Of a stretch of 64,000 nt of DNA, positions 16,134 to 23,854 are shown piece after piece. Position 1 is the first letter of the stretch. Each line of letters opens with the position of its first letter. Location of the stretch: NCBI RefSeq assembly GCF_020176955.2, contig NZ_JAIUCZ020000015.1, positions 62,001-126,000 on the forward strand. The letters run 5' to 3'. Both the position numbers and the translations under genes were made by a program. The stretch is from Nocardia sp. alder85J (GTDB lineage Bacteria > Actinomycetota > Actinomycetes > Mycobacteriales > Mycobacteriaceae). A model generated the notes under the pieces. The model was not told the origin of the DNA. It saw only the letters and a program-made list of their open reading frames with translations, and made no database searches.

Positions 16134-17012
16134 GTGGCATCACCCGCCGCCGGCCCGCTGCGCGCCGGCATCGTCCTGTTCACCAGCGATCGCGGCATCA
16201 CGCCGGCGGCGGCCGCCGTGGCCGCCGAGGAGCGCGGCTTCCGATCGTTCTTCGTCCCGGAGCACACCCACATCCCGGTGAAACGCGAAGCGGCGCATCC
16301 GGGTACCGGAGACGCCTCGCTGCCCGACGATCGCTACACCCGCACCCTGGATCCCTGGGTGGCGCTGGCGACGGCGGCGGCGGTGACCGAGCGCATCGAA
16401 TTGTCCACCGCCGTCGCGCTGCCGGTCGAGCACGACCCGATCACCCTGGCCAAGACGATCGCGACGCTGGACCACCTCTCCGGCGGCCGGGTCACCCTCG
16501 GCACCGGATTCGGCTGGAACACCGACGAACTCACCGATCACGGGGTGCCGCCGCAGAAGCGGCGCACCGTGCTGCGCGAGTACGTGGAGGCCATGCGGGA
16601 ACTGTGGACCCGCGAAGAGGCCGCCTACGACGGCGAATACGTCAACTTCGGACCCAGCTGGGCCTGGCCCAAGCCGGTGCAGTCCCACATCCCGGTGCTG
16701 GTCGGCGCCGCGGGCACGGAGAAGACCTTCCGCTGGATCGCGCGCACCGGGGACGGCTGGATCACCACCCCGACCGAAACCGATATCTCCGCGAGACTGC
16801 CACTGTTGCAGAAGATCTGGGCCGAAGCGGGCCGTGCGGGCCGGCCCCGGGTGGTAGCGCTGGACTTCAAGCCGGACGGCGAGCGCCTGGCGAGCTGGGC
16901 CGCCGAGGGCGTCACCGACGTGCTGTACGGGCTCCCGGACAGGTCCCCCGGCGACATCCTCGCCCACCTGGACCGCTTGCAGGCGAAACTGGAAGCGCTG
17001 CAACTGTTCTGA
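16134..17012 (+). CDS. LLM-class (probably F420-dependent) oxidoreductase
   Basis: This 292-residue protein has the luciferase-like TIM-barrel pattern: ERGFRSFFVPEHTHIP near the N-terminus, ITLAKTIATLDHLSGGRVTLG, GFGWNTDEL, and VLVGAAGTEKTF. The N-terminal VPEHTH and the barrel wording resemble actinobacterial F420-dependent members rather than FMN two-component monooxygenases, but the cofactor is inference. The GTG at 16134 was chosen because AGGAG sits eight bases upstream; a GTG at 16125 would overlap that site. It follows the aldehyde dehydrogenase by 33 bases and is the last intact gene before an SDR relic and two insertion sequences. Confidence 0.85.
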   Translation: MASPAAGPLRAGIVLFTSDRGITPAAAAVAAEERGFRSFFVPEHTHIPVKREAAHPGTGDASLPDDRYTRTLDPWVALATAAAVTERIELSTAVALPVEHDPITLAKTIATLDHLSGGRVTLGTGFGWNTDELTDHGVPPQKRRTVLREYVEAMRELWTREEAAYDGEYVNFGPSWAWPKPVQSHIPVLVGAAGTEKTFRWIARTGDGWITTPTETDISARLPLLQKIWAEAGRAGRPRVVALDFKPDGERLASWAAEGVTDVLYGLPDRSPGDILAHLDRLQAKLEALQLF

Positions 17013-17047
17013 CGAGGTCCGGCGGCCCCGACGAAATCGAGGGAGAC

Positions 17048-17201
17048 ATGTCCGAGGAGAAGATGTTCGCCGACCGCGGAGTGGTCGTGGTCGGCGGCGG
17101 CAGCGGTATCGGCGCGGCCGGCGACCGTGCCGGTGGCCTACCGCGACCACGCCGACCAGCCGCCGTGGTCGATCGCGGAACTCGAGGGCCTGATCGGCTG
17201 A
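17048..17201 (+). pseudogene. Relic of an SDR-like gene with its middle deleted
   Basis: GGGAGAC and ATG at 17048 open MSEEKMFADRGVVVVGGGSG and continue IGAA, a normal SDR start with the cofactor glycines. After about 25 codons the frame breaks, and in another frame TVPVAYRDHADQPPWSIAEL runs to a TGA at 17199-17201, which reads like a native C-terminus. The simplest reading is one gene that lost most of its interior. It would have been the third gene of the aldehyde dehydrogenase operon. The first insertion sequence lies 59 bases downstream. Whether both ends come from the same gene is inference. Confidence 0.55.
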
Positions 17202-17259
17202 CGGCACGGCTGTGATCATCGCGCGCGGGCAGAGCCGGCCACCGGCGCGAGCGCGCTAG

Positions 17260-18211
17260 GGCGTGTCTCCCAATAGATCGGTGGCGGTGCGGCAGCATGG
17301 TCGTCGTGGTTGTGGTTGGTGATCGGTTTCGGGTGTTGACGGATGCGCAGTGGGAGTTGCTGGAGTTGCTGCTGCCGAAATCCGAAGGGCGCGTGGGCCG
17401 TAACTTCAGTGATAGCCGCCTGATCGTGGAGGGATTGCTGTACCGGCTGCGGGTCGGCGGGCCGTGGCGGGACCTGCCGGTGGTGTTCGGGCCGTGGCAG
17501 ACGGTGTGGAAGCGCCATCGCCGCTATGCCGCTGATGGGACGTGGGACAAGGTGCTGATCGCGTTGGCCGCGCTGGCCGACGTGTCCGGTGATCTGGACT
17601 GGGTGGCGTCGATCGACACCACGATCGTGCGGGTTCACCAGCACGGTGCGAACGCCGCCCGCCACACAGGGGGCTCCCTCGAATTACACGAATCTGCTCG
17701 ATGAGCCTGCCGATCACGGGATCGGCCGGTCTCGTGGCGGGCTGACGACGAAGATCCACCTGATCACCGATGGTGCCGGTCGCGGCCTGTCGGTGCTGAT
17801 CACGCCCGGTCAGGCCGGCGACAGTCCCTTTCTCGGTGAGGTGCTCGACGGTGTCAGGGTGCCCCGCCTCGGCGGCGGGGCACCACGGACGAATCCGGAC
17901 GCACTGCTCGGCGACAAGGCGTATTCGTCGGCAGCGAATCGGAAACTGCTGCGCCGCAGACGGATACGAGCTGTCATTCCCGAGCGTGCCGATCAGCTCG
18001 CCAATCGGAAACGCAAGGGCCGTGACGGTGGCAGGGCGCCCTCGTTCGACCGGGAGGCGTACAAGGGACGCAACGTCGTCGAACGGGCCTTCAACAAGGC
18101 CAAACAGTGGCGGGCCGTCGCCACCCGCTACGACAAGCTGGCGCTGACCTACCGTGCAGGCGTCGTCATGGCCCTCGTAGTCGAATGGCTCAAACTATTG
18201 GGAGACAAGAC
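17260..18211 (+). mobile_element. IS5-family insertion sequence, copy 1 of a tandem pair (952 bp)
   Basis: The element runs from GGCGTGTCTCCCAATAG to the imperfect inverted CTATTGGGAGACAAGAC (15 of 17 bases match) and is flanked by CTAG at 17256-17259 and 18212-18215. It encodes a two-frame DDE transposase. CTAG targets and a split transposase are typical of the IS5 superfamily groups found in actinobacteria. It differs from copy 2 by two visible substitutions in orfA. Confidence 0.9.
17297..17704 (+). CDS. IS5-type transposase, frame A (copy 1)
   Basis: This 135-residue frame encodes the N-terminal DNA-binding and first catalytic part: LTDAQWELLELLLP and GRNFSDSRLIVEGLLYRLR, then SIDTTIVRVHQHGA, whose Asp is the first D of the DDE triad. 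It overlaps frame B by about 115 bases; reading must move by +1 (or -2), probably near ACAGGGGGCT at about 17666-17675, to give the full enzyme. Copy 1 reads RVGGPWRDLPVVFG where copy 2 reads RVSGPWRDLPAVFG. Confidence 0.88.
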   Translation: MVVVVVVGDRFRVLTDAQWELLELLLPKSEGRVGRNFSDSRLIVEGLLYRLRVGGPWRDLPVVFGPWQTVWKRHRRYAADGTWDKVLIALAALADVSGDLDWVASIDTTIVRVHQHGANAARHTGGSLELHESAR

Positions 18212-18215
18212 CTAG
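17589..18215 (+). CDS. IS5-type transposase, frame B (copy 1)
   Basis: This frame carries the rest of the catalytic domain from about the frameshift region on: SRGGLTTKIHLITDGAGRGL, ALLGDKAYSS with the second Asp, and RNVVERAFNKAKQW with the catalytic Glu. The ATG at 17589 is probably not used; expression is expected as an A-B frameshift product. The TAG stop lies in the flanking CTAG (18212-18215), not in the element itself, so the target site supplies the stop codon. The protein is identical in both copies. Confidence 0.85.
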   Translation: MIWTGWRRSTPRSCGFTSTVRTPPATQGAPSNYTNLLDEPADHGIGRSRGGLTTKIHLITDGAGRGLSVLITPGQAGDSPFLGEVLDGVRVPRLGGGAPRTNPDALLGDKAYSSAANRKLLRRRRIRAVIPERADQLANRKRKGRDGGRAPSFDREAYKGRNVVERAFNKAKQWRAVATRYDKLALTYRAGVVMALVVEWLKLLGDKT

Positions 18216-18232
18216 GGCGTGTCTCCCAATAG
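18195..18232. repeat. Abutted IS ends: right end - CTAG - left end
   Basis: CTATTGGGAGACA (18195-18207) and TGTCTCCCAATAG (18220-18232) form a perfect 13-bp inverted repeat where copy 1 meets copy 2, with a single CTAG between the elements. Abutted ends of this kind can form transposition intermediates or hybrid promoters in other IS families; activity here is not shown. Confidence 0.85.
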
Positions 18233-19167
18233 ATCGGTGGCGGTGCGGCAGCATGGTCGTCGTGGTTGTGGTTGGTGATCGGTTTCGGGTGTTGACGGAT
18301 GCGCAGTGGGAGTTGCTGGAGTTGCTGCTGCCGAAATCCGAAGGGCGCGTGGGCCGTAACTTCAGTGATAGCCGCCTGATCGTGGAGGGATTGCTGTACC
18401 GGCTGCGGGTCAGCGGGCCGTGGCGGGACCTGCCGGCGGTGTTCGGGCCGTGGCAGACGGTGTGGAAGCGCCATCGCCGCTATGCCGCTGATGGGACGTG
18501 GGACAAGGTGCTGATCGCGTTGGCCGCGCTGGCCGACGTGTCCGGTGATCTGGACTGGGTGGCGTCGATCGACACCACGATCGTGCGGGTTCACCAGCAC
18601 GGTGCGAACGCCGCCCGCCACACAGGGGGCTCCCTCGAATTACACGAATCTGCTCGATGAGCCTGCCGATCACGGGATCGGCCGGTCTCGTGGCGGGCTG
18701 ACGACGAAGATCCACCTGATCACCGATGGTGCCGGTCGCGGCCTGTCGGTGCTGATCACGCCCGGTCAGGCCGGCGACAGTCCCTTTCTCGGTGAGGTGC
18801 TCGACGGTGTCAGGGTGCCCCGCCTCGGCGGCGGGGCACCACGGACGAATCCGGACGCACTGCTCGGCGACAAGGCGTATTCGTCGGCAGCGAATCGGAA
18901 ACTGCTGCGCCGCAGACGGATACGAGCTGTCATTCCCGAGCGTGCCGATCAGCTCGCCAATCGGAAACGCAAGGGCCGTGACGGTGGCAGGGCGCCCTCG
19001 TTCGACCGGGAGGCGTACAAGGGACGCAACGTCGTCGAACGGGCCTTCAACAAGGCCAAACAGTGGCGGGCCGTCGCCACCCGCTACGACAAGCTGGCGC
19101 TGACCTACCGTGCAGGCGTCGTCATGGCCCTCGTAGTCGAATGGCTCAAACTATTGGGAGACAAGAC
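18216..19167 (+). mobile_element. IS5-family insertion sequence, copy 2 of the tandem pair (952 bp)
   Basis: Same length, ends and gene content as copy 1, offset by exactly 956 bases (952 plus one CTAG). Its right CTAG (19168-19171) overlaps the stop codon of the converging P450 gene: read on the minus strand, the TAG of that gene comes from this CTAG. The insertion therefore left the P450 protein intact. Confidence 0.9.
18253..18660 (+). CDS. IS5-type transposase, frame A (copy 2)
   Basis: Identical to frame A of copy 1 except for RVSGPWRDLPAVFG (Gly to Ser and Val to Ala). It carries the first catalytic Asp in SIDTT and overlaps frame B, which is needed by a +1-type shift for a complete transposase. 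Confidence 0.88.
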   Translation: MVVVVVVGDRFRVLTDAQWELLELLLPKSEGRVGRNFSDSRLIVEGLLYRLRVSGPWRDLPAVFGPWQTVWKRHRRYAADGTWDKVLIALAALADVSGDLDWVASIDTTIVRVHQHGANAARHTGGSLELHESAR

Positions 19168-19171
19168 CTAG
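18545..19171 (+). CDS. IS5-type transposase, frame B (copy 2)
   Basis: Protein identical to frame B of copy 1, with GDKAYSS and the Glu in RNVVERAFNK. Its TAG stop again lies in the flanking CTAG, here 19168-19171, the same four bases that provide the stop of the P450 on the other strand. Confidence 0.85.
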   Translation: MIWTGWRRSTPRSCGFTSTVRTPPATQGAPSNYTNLLDEPADHGIGRSRGGLTTKIHLITDGAGRGLSVLITPGQAGDSPFLGEVLDGVRVPRLGGGAPRTNPDALLGDKAYSSAANRKLLRRRRIRAVIPERADQLANRKRKGRDGGRAPSFDREAYKGRNVVERAFNKAKQWRAVATRYDKLALTYRAGVVMALVVEWLKLLGDKT

Positions 19172-20469
19172 GCCCGGCGTGGCGAGAGGTTCAGGGTGAG
19201 GTCGACAGGGCTGAACGTGATCCCCTCGGCTACGGTGAGCCGGTAGTCGGTGGGTAGCGCGAGGTCGTAGCGGCGGAGGATCGTCGCGATGACCAGAGCG
19301 ATCTGATGCAAGGCGAATTGGCGTCCGATGCAGGCCCGCATGCCGGTGCCGAACGGCTTGAACGAGTGCGGCGGGCGAGCCCGGACACGTTCGGGCAGAA
19401 AGCGGTCCGGGTCGAAGGCGTCGGTGTCGGCGCCCCACACCGGTTCCCGGTGCAGCGCGGGCAGCAGCACGAAGAACGGCTCCCCCGCCGGCATCGGGTA
19501 GCGTCCGCCGAGCACCGTGTCCGCCTTGGCCTTCCGGGCGTATCCCGGCGCCGTCGGCCACAACCGCAGCGACTCGTCGATGACCCGGCGCAGGTACCGC
19601 AGCCTGGCGATGTCGGCGAACTGCGGCTCGGGCGCCGCGAGCACCGATTCCGCCTCCGCGCGCGCCCGTTCGGCGATCCCGGGATTGGCGGCGAGGTAGT
19701 AGAGGGTGAACGACATTGCCGCGGAGGTGGTCTCGTGGCCGGCCGCGAGGAAGGTCAGCACCTGGTAGCGGATGTTGACCGGGTCCAGCACATCGGAGTC
19801 GAGCATCAGCCCCAGCAGATCGGTGCCGTGATCGCCGCGGCTGCGGCGCGCGATCACCTCGTCGACGACATCCCTGAGGTAGGTGACGTTCTCGTTGTTG
19901 CGCTCAGCCATCCGCTTGCCCAGGAAGCGGCCGGCGATCGCGGGACTGGTGACCGATCGCTGGCCGTGGTCGAGCACCTCGTCGAGGGCGGTCACGAACG
20001 GATGTGGAGTGTCGCGATCGAAGGACCCGAACGAGTAGCCGAAGCCGGTGCGGCCGATGATCTCGAGGGTGACCTTCGCCATCGACGCCGTCACGTCCAC
20101 ACTGCCGCCCTCCCGGGCGGACCGGTCCCAGGAATCGGTCAACCGGCCGCAGACCTCGGTCATGAGCGTGTGGTAGTGACGCATCGCGGTCTGTGAGAAC
20201 GCCGGGATCAGCAGGTCGTGCGCTGTGTGCCAAGTGGGTTCGTGGTTGTGCGCGGAGAGCAGGCCGTCGCCGATCAGCGGGCGCACCACCTGCAGCGCCG
20301 GTACCACATGCTTCTCGAACCGGTTGTCGTCGGCCAGTTCGGCGACGAGTTCGGCGCCGGTGACGAACGTGAATTCCAGGTTGAACAGCCGGCGCGCGAA
20401 TACCGGTCCGTGTTCGGGCGCCATGCGGGCGGACTCCTGCATGAACGAGCTCTGCAACATCGACGTCAT
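19168..20469 (-). CDS. Cytochrome P450, CYP102 (BM3)-like haem domain without fused reductase
   Basis: This 433-residue protein has AGHETT (residues 243-248), ExxR (ESLR, 299-302) and the haem loop KPFGTGMRACIGRQFALHQ with Cys380, wording close to the haem domain of P450 BM3, a fatty-acid hydroxylase. BM3 carries its reductase on the same chain; here the protein ends after the haem domain, so it needs separate redox partners. The ATG at 20469 gives a normal N-terminus. The TAG stop lies in the CTAG at the edge of the second insertion sequence; because the target is duplicated intact, truncation by the element is not indicated. It is divergent from the FAAL operon at 20762 and plausibly oxidises its fatty acyl substrate. 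Confidence 0.85.
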   Translation of the reverse strand: MTSMLQSSFMQESARMAPEHGPVFARRLFNLEFTFVTGAELVAELADDNRFEKHVVPALQVVRPLIGDGLLSAHNHEPTWHTAHDLLIPAFSQTAMRHYHTLMTEVCGRLTDSWDRSAREGGSVDVTASMAKVTLEIIGRTGFGYSFGSFDRDTPHPFVTALDEVLDHGQRSVTSPAIAGRFLGKRMAERNNENVTYLRDVVDEVIARRSRGDHGTDLLGLMLDSDVLDPVNIRYQVLTFLAAGHETTSAAMSFTLYYLAANPGIAERARAEAESVLAAPEPQFADIARLRYLRRVIDESLRLWPTAPGYARKAKADTVLGGRYPMPAGEPFFVLLPALHREPVWGADTDAFDPDRFLPERVRARPPHSFKPFGTGMRACIGRQFALHQIALVIATILRRYDLALPTDYRLTVAEGITFSPVDLTLNLSPRRA

Positions 20470-20555
20470 CGGACGCTCTCTGTCGAACGGGTAGGGCACG
20501 GATGCTGTCCGCCGCTGAAGACCGGTCGGTACCCGAGTGGGAAACCGAATCTGTC

Positions 20556-20644
20556 CATTCGATGACACGTTCGTTGTTGCATGTGAATCACGAAAAGCCC
20601 GGCAATCATTGGTTGTCCGTTCATCTCCGCGACGGCATTCGATG
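20556..20644. promoter_or_regulatory. Two CATTCGATG sites in the P450/FAAL divergent gap
   Basis: CATTCGATG occurs at 20556-20564 and 20636-20644, exactly 80 bases apart; the second sits in the larger dyad CGGCATTCGATGCCG (20633-20647). The gap between the divergent P450 (start 20469) and FAAL (start 20762) is 292 bases and holds no gene I can support. The pair may be operators for co-regulation of both units. Confidence 0.35.
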
Positions 20645-20761
20645 CCGGAACACAGATAGCTTCTGCGACAGGAAGGTTGTCCGAGCCGGGTCGAAATCCG
20701 AAGTGACCATGTGGTTTCCGCGTGGTCGTATGCCGAATCGCTGTTGTCACGGAAGAGGCTC

Positions 20762-22381
20762 ATGCGAACGTTGGAAGAAATGCTGCGGGTTCGGGTCGCC
20801 GCGGCGCCGGACCAGGCGCCGCTGGAGTTTCCGAGCGCGGGCGGCGCCGTCGCCGCACCGAGTTATGCCGAGCTGTACTCGCGAGTGGAATCCATTGCCG
20901 CACTGCTGTTACGGCGAGTGGAACCGGGTGAGCGGGTGCTGCTGGCCTATCCGGCCGGCCCCGAGTTCGTCGCGGCCTTCTTCGGCTGCCTGACGGCCGG
21001 GGTCGTCGCGGTTCCGGTGCCGCCGCCGCTGCCGGGGCCGATGCGTGACCGGTTCGGCCACATCGTGGCGGACTGCGACCCGGCGTTGATCCTGACGGCC
21101 GGTGCGTGGAGCGCGCTGTTCGACGCAGGCGTGACGCCCTGGGCCGCCTCGGATGTCGAGGCCGTCGCCCCGGCCGGGGCCGGGGCCCTGCCGGCGGTGG
21201 CGCCGGGCGATCTCGCCTATCTCCAATACTCCTCGGGCACAACGGGTTCCCCGCGGGGCGTGCGGGTGACCCACGCCAATGCGCTGGCCAACCTGGCCAT
21301 GCTCGCGTCGATGTTCGCACCGGGACCGGAGGAGACCACGGTCGGCTGGATGCCGCACTTCCACGACTTCGGCCTGGTCGTCCAGCTGCTGGCCCCGATC
21401 TTCGACGGTCGTCGCAATGTCGTCATGGACCCGCTGGATTTCGTGCGCTTCCCGAAGCAGTGGCTGCACCGGATCAGCGGGTACCGAGCGCAATTCGCCC
21501 CGCTGCCCGCCTTCGCCTGCCGGATGCTGTTGCAGCGGGTGCCGGTGGCGCAGCGCGCGGAATTCGATCTGTCGAGTCTGCGGGCGATCGGCGTCGGGGC
21601 CGACACCGTATCCCACGACGAGTTGCGGGCCTTCGCCGACGGATTGGCCGATACGGGCCTGAATCCGACTGCGCTGCTGCCGTGTTACGGCATGGCCGAG
21701 GCCGTCGCGCTGGTGGCGTCCTGCCCACCGGGCACCCCGTGGACCACGACGCGGGTGAGCCGGGACCTGCTGTCGACCGGCGTGCTCGTCCCCGGCTCTG
21801 GCGATCTTGCACTGATCGGCAGCGGCGTGCCGGCGCCGGGAATCCGGGTCCGGATCGTGGACCCGGTCACCCGCGCCGACCGGCCGGACGGTCACACCGG
21901 TGAAATCCTGCTCGCGGGTGACAACATCAGCGCCGGCTACTGGGGGCGGCCGGACCCCGCGGTGGTGCTCGACGGCGTGCGCTATCTGCCGACCGGCGAC
22001 CTCGGGGCGATGAATGCGGGCGAGTTGTTCGTGCTCGACCGCCTCGCGGACCTGATCACGATCGCCGGCCGTCACCACTACCCGTTCGACCTCGAGCGCA
22101 CGGCCGCCGCTGCGGCGGGCGTGCCGGTCCGGCGCGCGGTCGCCTTCGGCGTCGCGGACGCGGTCGCGCTCGTCCTCGAGGTCGACGGTGCGCAGGTGCC
22201 GGACCCGGAGGCGGTCACGGCGGCCGTCGCCACGGCGGTGGCGTCGAGTCACGGTGTCCCCGTCCGGGACGTGACCCTCACCGCCACCGGCACCATCCCG
22301 GTGACGACGAGCGGGAAGGCCCGGCGCGGCGTGTGCCGGGAGCGTTACTCGTCCGCCCGGACGACGGCGGTGGCGCCGTGA
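20762..22381 (+). CDS. Fatty acyl-AMP ligase (FAAL-type), first gene of the diiron/ACP operon
   Basis: This 539-residue adenylate-forming enzyme has YSSGTTGSPRGV (residues 156-167), the FAAL-like WMPHFHDFGLV (about 196-206), LLPCYGMAEAV and the C-terminal lysine region TTSGKARRG. FAALs activate fatty acids as acyl-AMP and pass them to an acyl carrier protein rather than to CoA; a stand-alone ACP is encoded five genes on. The ATG at 20762 follows GGAAGAGGCTC. The MFS gene starts inside its stop (GTGA), so the operon is tightly coupled. FAAL versus CoA ligase is judged from motifs and context; the FAAL-specific insertion was not verified. Confidence 0.82.
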   Translation: MRTLEEMLRVRVAAAPDQAPLEFPSAGGAVAAPSYAELYSRVESIAALLLRRVEPGERVLLAYPAGPEFVAAFFGCLTAGVVAVPVPPPLPGPMRDRFGHIVADCDPALILTAGAWSALFDAGVTPWAASDVEAVAPAGAGALPAVAPGDLAYLQYSSGTTGSPRGVRVTHANALANLAMLASMFAPGPEETTVGWMPHFHDFGLVVQLLAPIFDGRRNVVMDPLDFVRFPKQWLHRISGYRAQFAPLPAFACRMLLQRVPVAQRAEFDLSSLRAIGVGADTVSHDELRAFADGLADTGLNPTALLPCYGMAEAVALVASCPPGTPWTTTRVSRDLLSTGVLVPGSGDLALIGSGVPAPGIRVRIVDPVTRADRPDGHTGEILLAGDNISAGYWGRPDPAVVLDGVRYLPTGDLGAMNAGELFVLDRLADLITIAGRHHYPFDLERTAAAAAGVPVRRAVAFGVADAVALVLEVDGAQVPDPEAVTAAVATAVASSHGVPVRDVTLTATGTIPVTTSGKARRGVCRERYSSARTTAVAP

Positions 22382-23841
22382 GCGACACCATCGTCTCGGC
22401 CGATCCGGCTGCGGGACAGGGCAAACGGTTCTCGCGCTACGCGGTGCCGCTGATCTGCCTGGCCCAGTTCATCGTCGTGCTCGACGCCACCATCGTGAAC
22501 GTGGCACTGCCCTCGATCGGCCGGTCGCTGCACGTCGGCGGCTCCGGTCTGGCGTGGATCGCGGACGGCTACGTGCTGACCTTCGGCGGGTTGCTGCTGC
22601 TCGGCGGCGGCCTCGGGGACGTGCTGGGCAAGCGGCGGGTCTTCCTGTCGGGCATCGTCGTGTTCACCGCCGCGTCGCTGGCGTGCGGGCTGGCCGGCAG
22701 CGGCGCGCTGCTCGTCGCGGCCCGGCTGGTGCAGGGCGTCGGCGGCGCGATGATCAGCCCGGCCGCGATCTCCCTGATCGCGACCATGGTTCCGGCGGGA
22801 CGGGCGCGCACCTCGGCGCTGGCGCTGTACGGCGCGATGGGCGGGCTGGGCGCCATGATGGGCGAACTGCTGGGCGGCATCCTCACCGGGGAAGCGTCGT
22901 GGCGCTGGGTGTTCGGGGTCAACGTCCCGGTGGGACTGGTGCTGCTGATCGCCGCGCCGCTGGTGCTCAGCACGCCGCCGACGATCCCGCGACGGCTGAA
23001 CGTGCTCGGCGCGCTGCTGGGTACGGCGACGCTGATCACGGTGGTGTACGCGCTGATCCGGGCCGGCGATCAGGGCTGGGGCGATCACGGGACGCTGGCG
23101 GCCCTGGCGGCGGCCATCGTGCTGGTCGCCGGTTTCGTTGTCGCCGAGCGGTTGTCGGCACAGCCGATCGTGCCGGTGCACCTGTTCGCCAACGGCAGCA
23201 CCCTCCGGGCCTGCCTGACCTACCTGCTGGTGTTCGCCTTCGGCTATCCCGCCAAATTCCTGCTGACCCGGCTGTGCCAGGACGTGCTCGGCTACAGCGC
23301 ATTACGAACCGGACTGCTGTTCCTGCCCGCCGGCGCCGCCATCGTGCTCGCCACTCTCGTTGCCCGGCGGGCGCTTCCGAGGATCGGTGCGCAGGCGGTC
23401 GCGTTCGCCGGCGCGATCGCGTCCGTGGTGAGCGGGCTGTGGCTGATCAGCGCGGGCACGCACGCCTCCTACCTGGTGAACCTGCTCGTGCCGCTGATCG
23501 CGCTGGGTGCCGGTTTCGGACTCTCGGCGGTGTCGAACACCGTGCTCGCCATGGACGGTCTCGGACCGGCCGAGGCGGGCGCGGGCGCGGGCCTGTTCAC
23601 CACGTCCGGCCAGATCGGCGGCGCCCTCGGCATCGCCGCGGCGACATCGATCGCGTCGACGATCGGCACACATCGGATGCTGTCCGGATCCGCGGTCGGC
23701 GACGCCCTGGTGGCCGGGTTCCGGCCCGCCTTCGCGGTCGTCGCGGTGCCGGCGGCCGCGGCCGCCGTGATCAGCGTCCTGCCGCGCCGGGCCCGCCCGG
23801 CCGCAACCCCCGCCGATTCGCCGAATTCGGCTGTCTCCTAG
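22378..23841 (+). CDS. MFS exporter, 14-helix DHA2/EmrB type
   Basis: This 487-residue membrane protein begins LICLAQFIVVLDATIVNVAL (TM1 with the conserved VxLDxTIVNVALP pattern) and continues with LTFGGLLLLGGGLGDVLGKR and about 14 hydrophobic segments, typical of proton-driven drug and lipid exporters. The GTG start overlaps the stop of the first ligase. It is placed among biosynthetic genes, so export of the pathway product or self-resistance is the likely role, at the inner membrane. Confidence 0.85.
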   Translation: MSDTIVSADPAAGQGKRFSRYAVPLICLAQFIVVLDATIVNVALPSIGRSLHVGGSGLAWIADGYVLTFGGLLLLGGGLGDVLGKRRVFLSGIVVFTAASLACGLAGSGALLVAARLVQGVGGAMISPAAISLIATMVPAGRARTSALALYGAMGGLGAMMGELLGGILTGEASWRWVFGVNVPVGLVLLIAAPLVLSTPPTIPRRLNVLGALLGTATLITVVYALIRAGDQGWGDHGTLAALAAAIVLVAGFVVAERLSAQPIVPVHLFANGSTLRACLTYLLVFAFGYPAKFLLTRLCQDVLGYSALRTGLLFLPAGAAIVLATLVARRALPRIGAQAVAFAGAIASVVSGLWLISAGTHASYLVNLLVPLIALGAGFGLSAVSNTVLAMDGLGPAEAGAGAGLFTTSGQIGGALGIAAATSIASTIGTHRMLSGSAVGDALVAGFRPAFAVVAVPAAAAAVISVLPRRARPAATPADSPNSAVS

Positions 23842-23854
23842 AAGGATTCGCACC

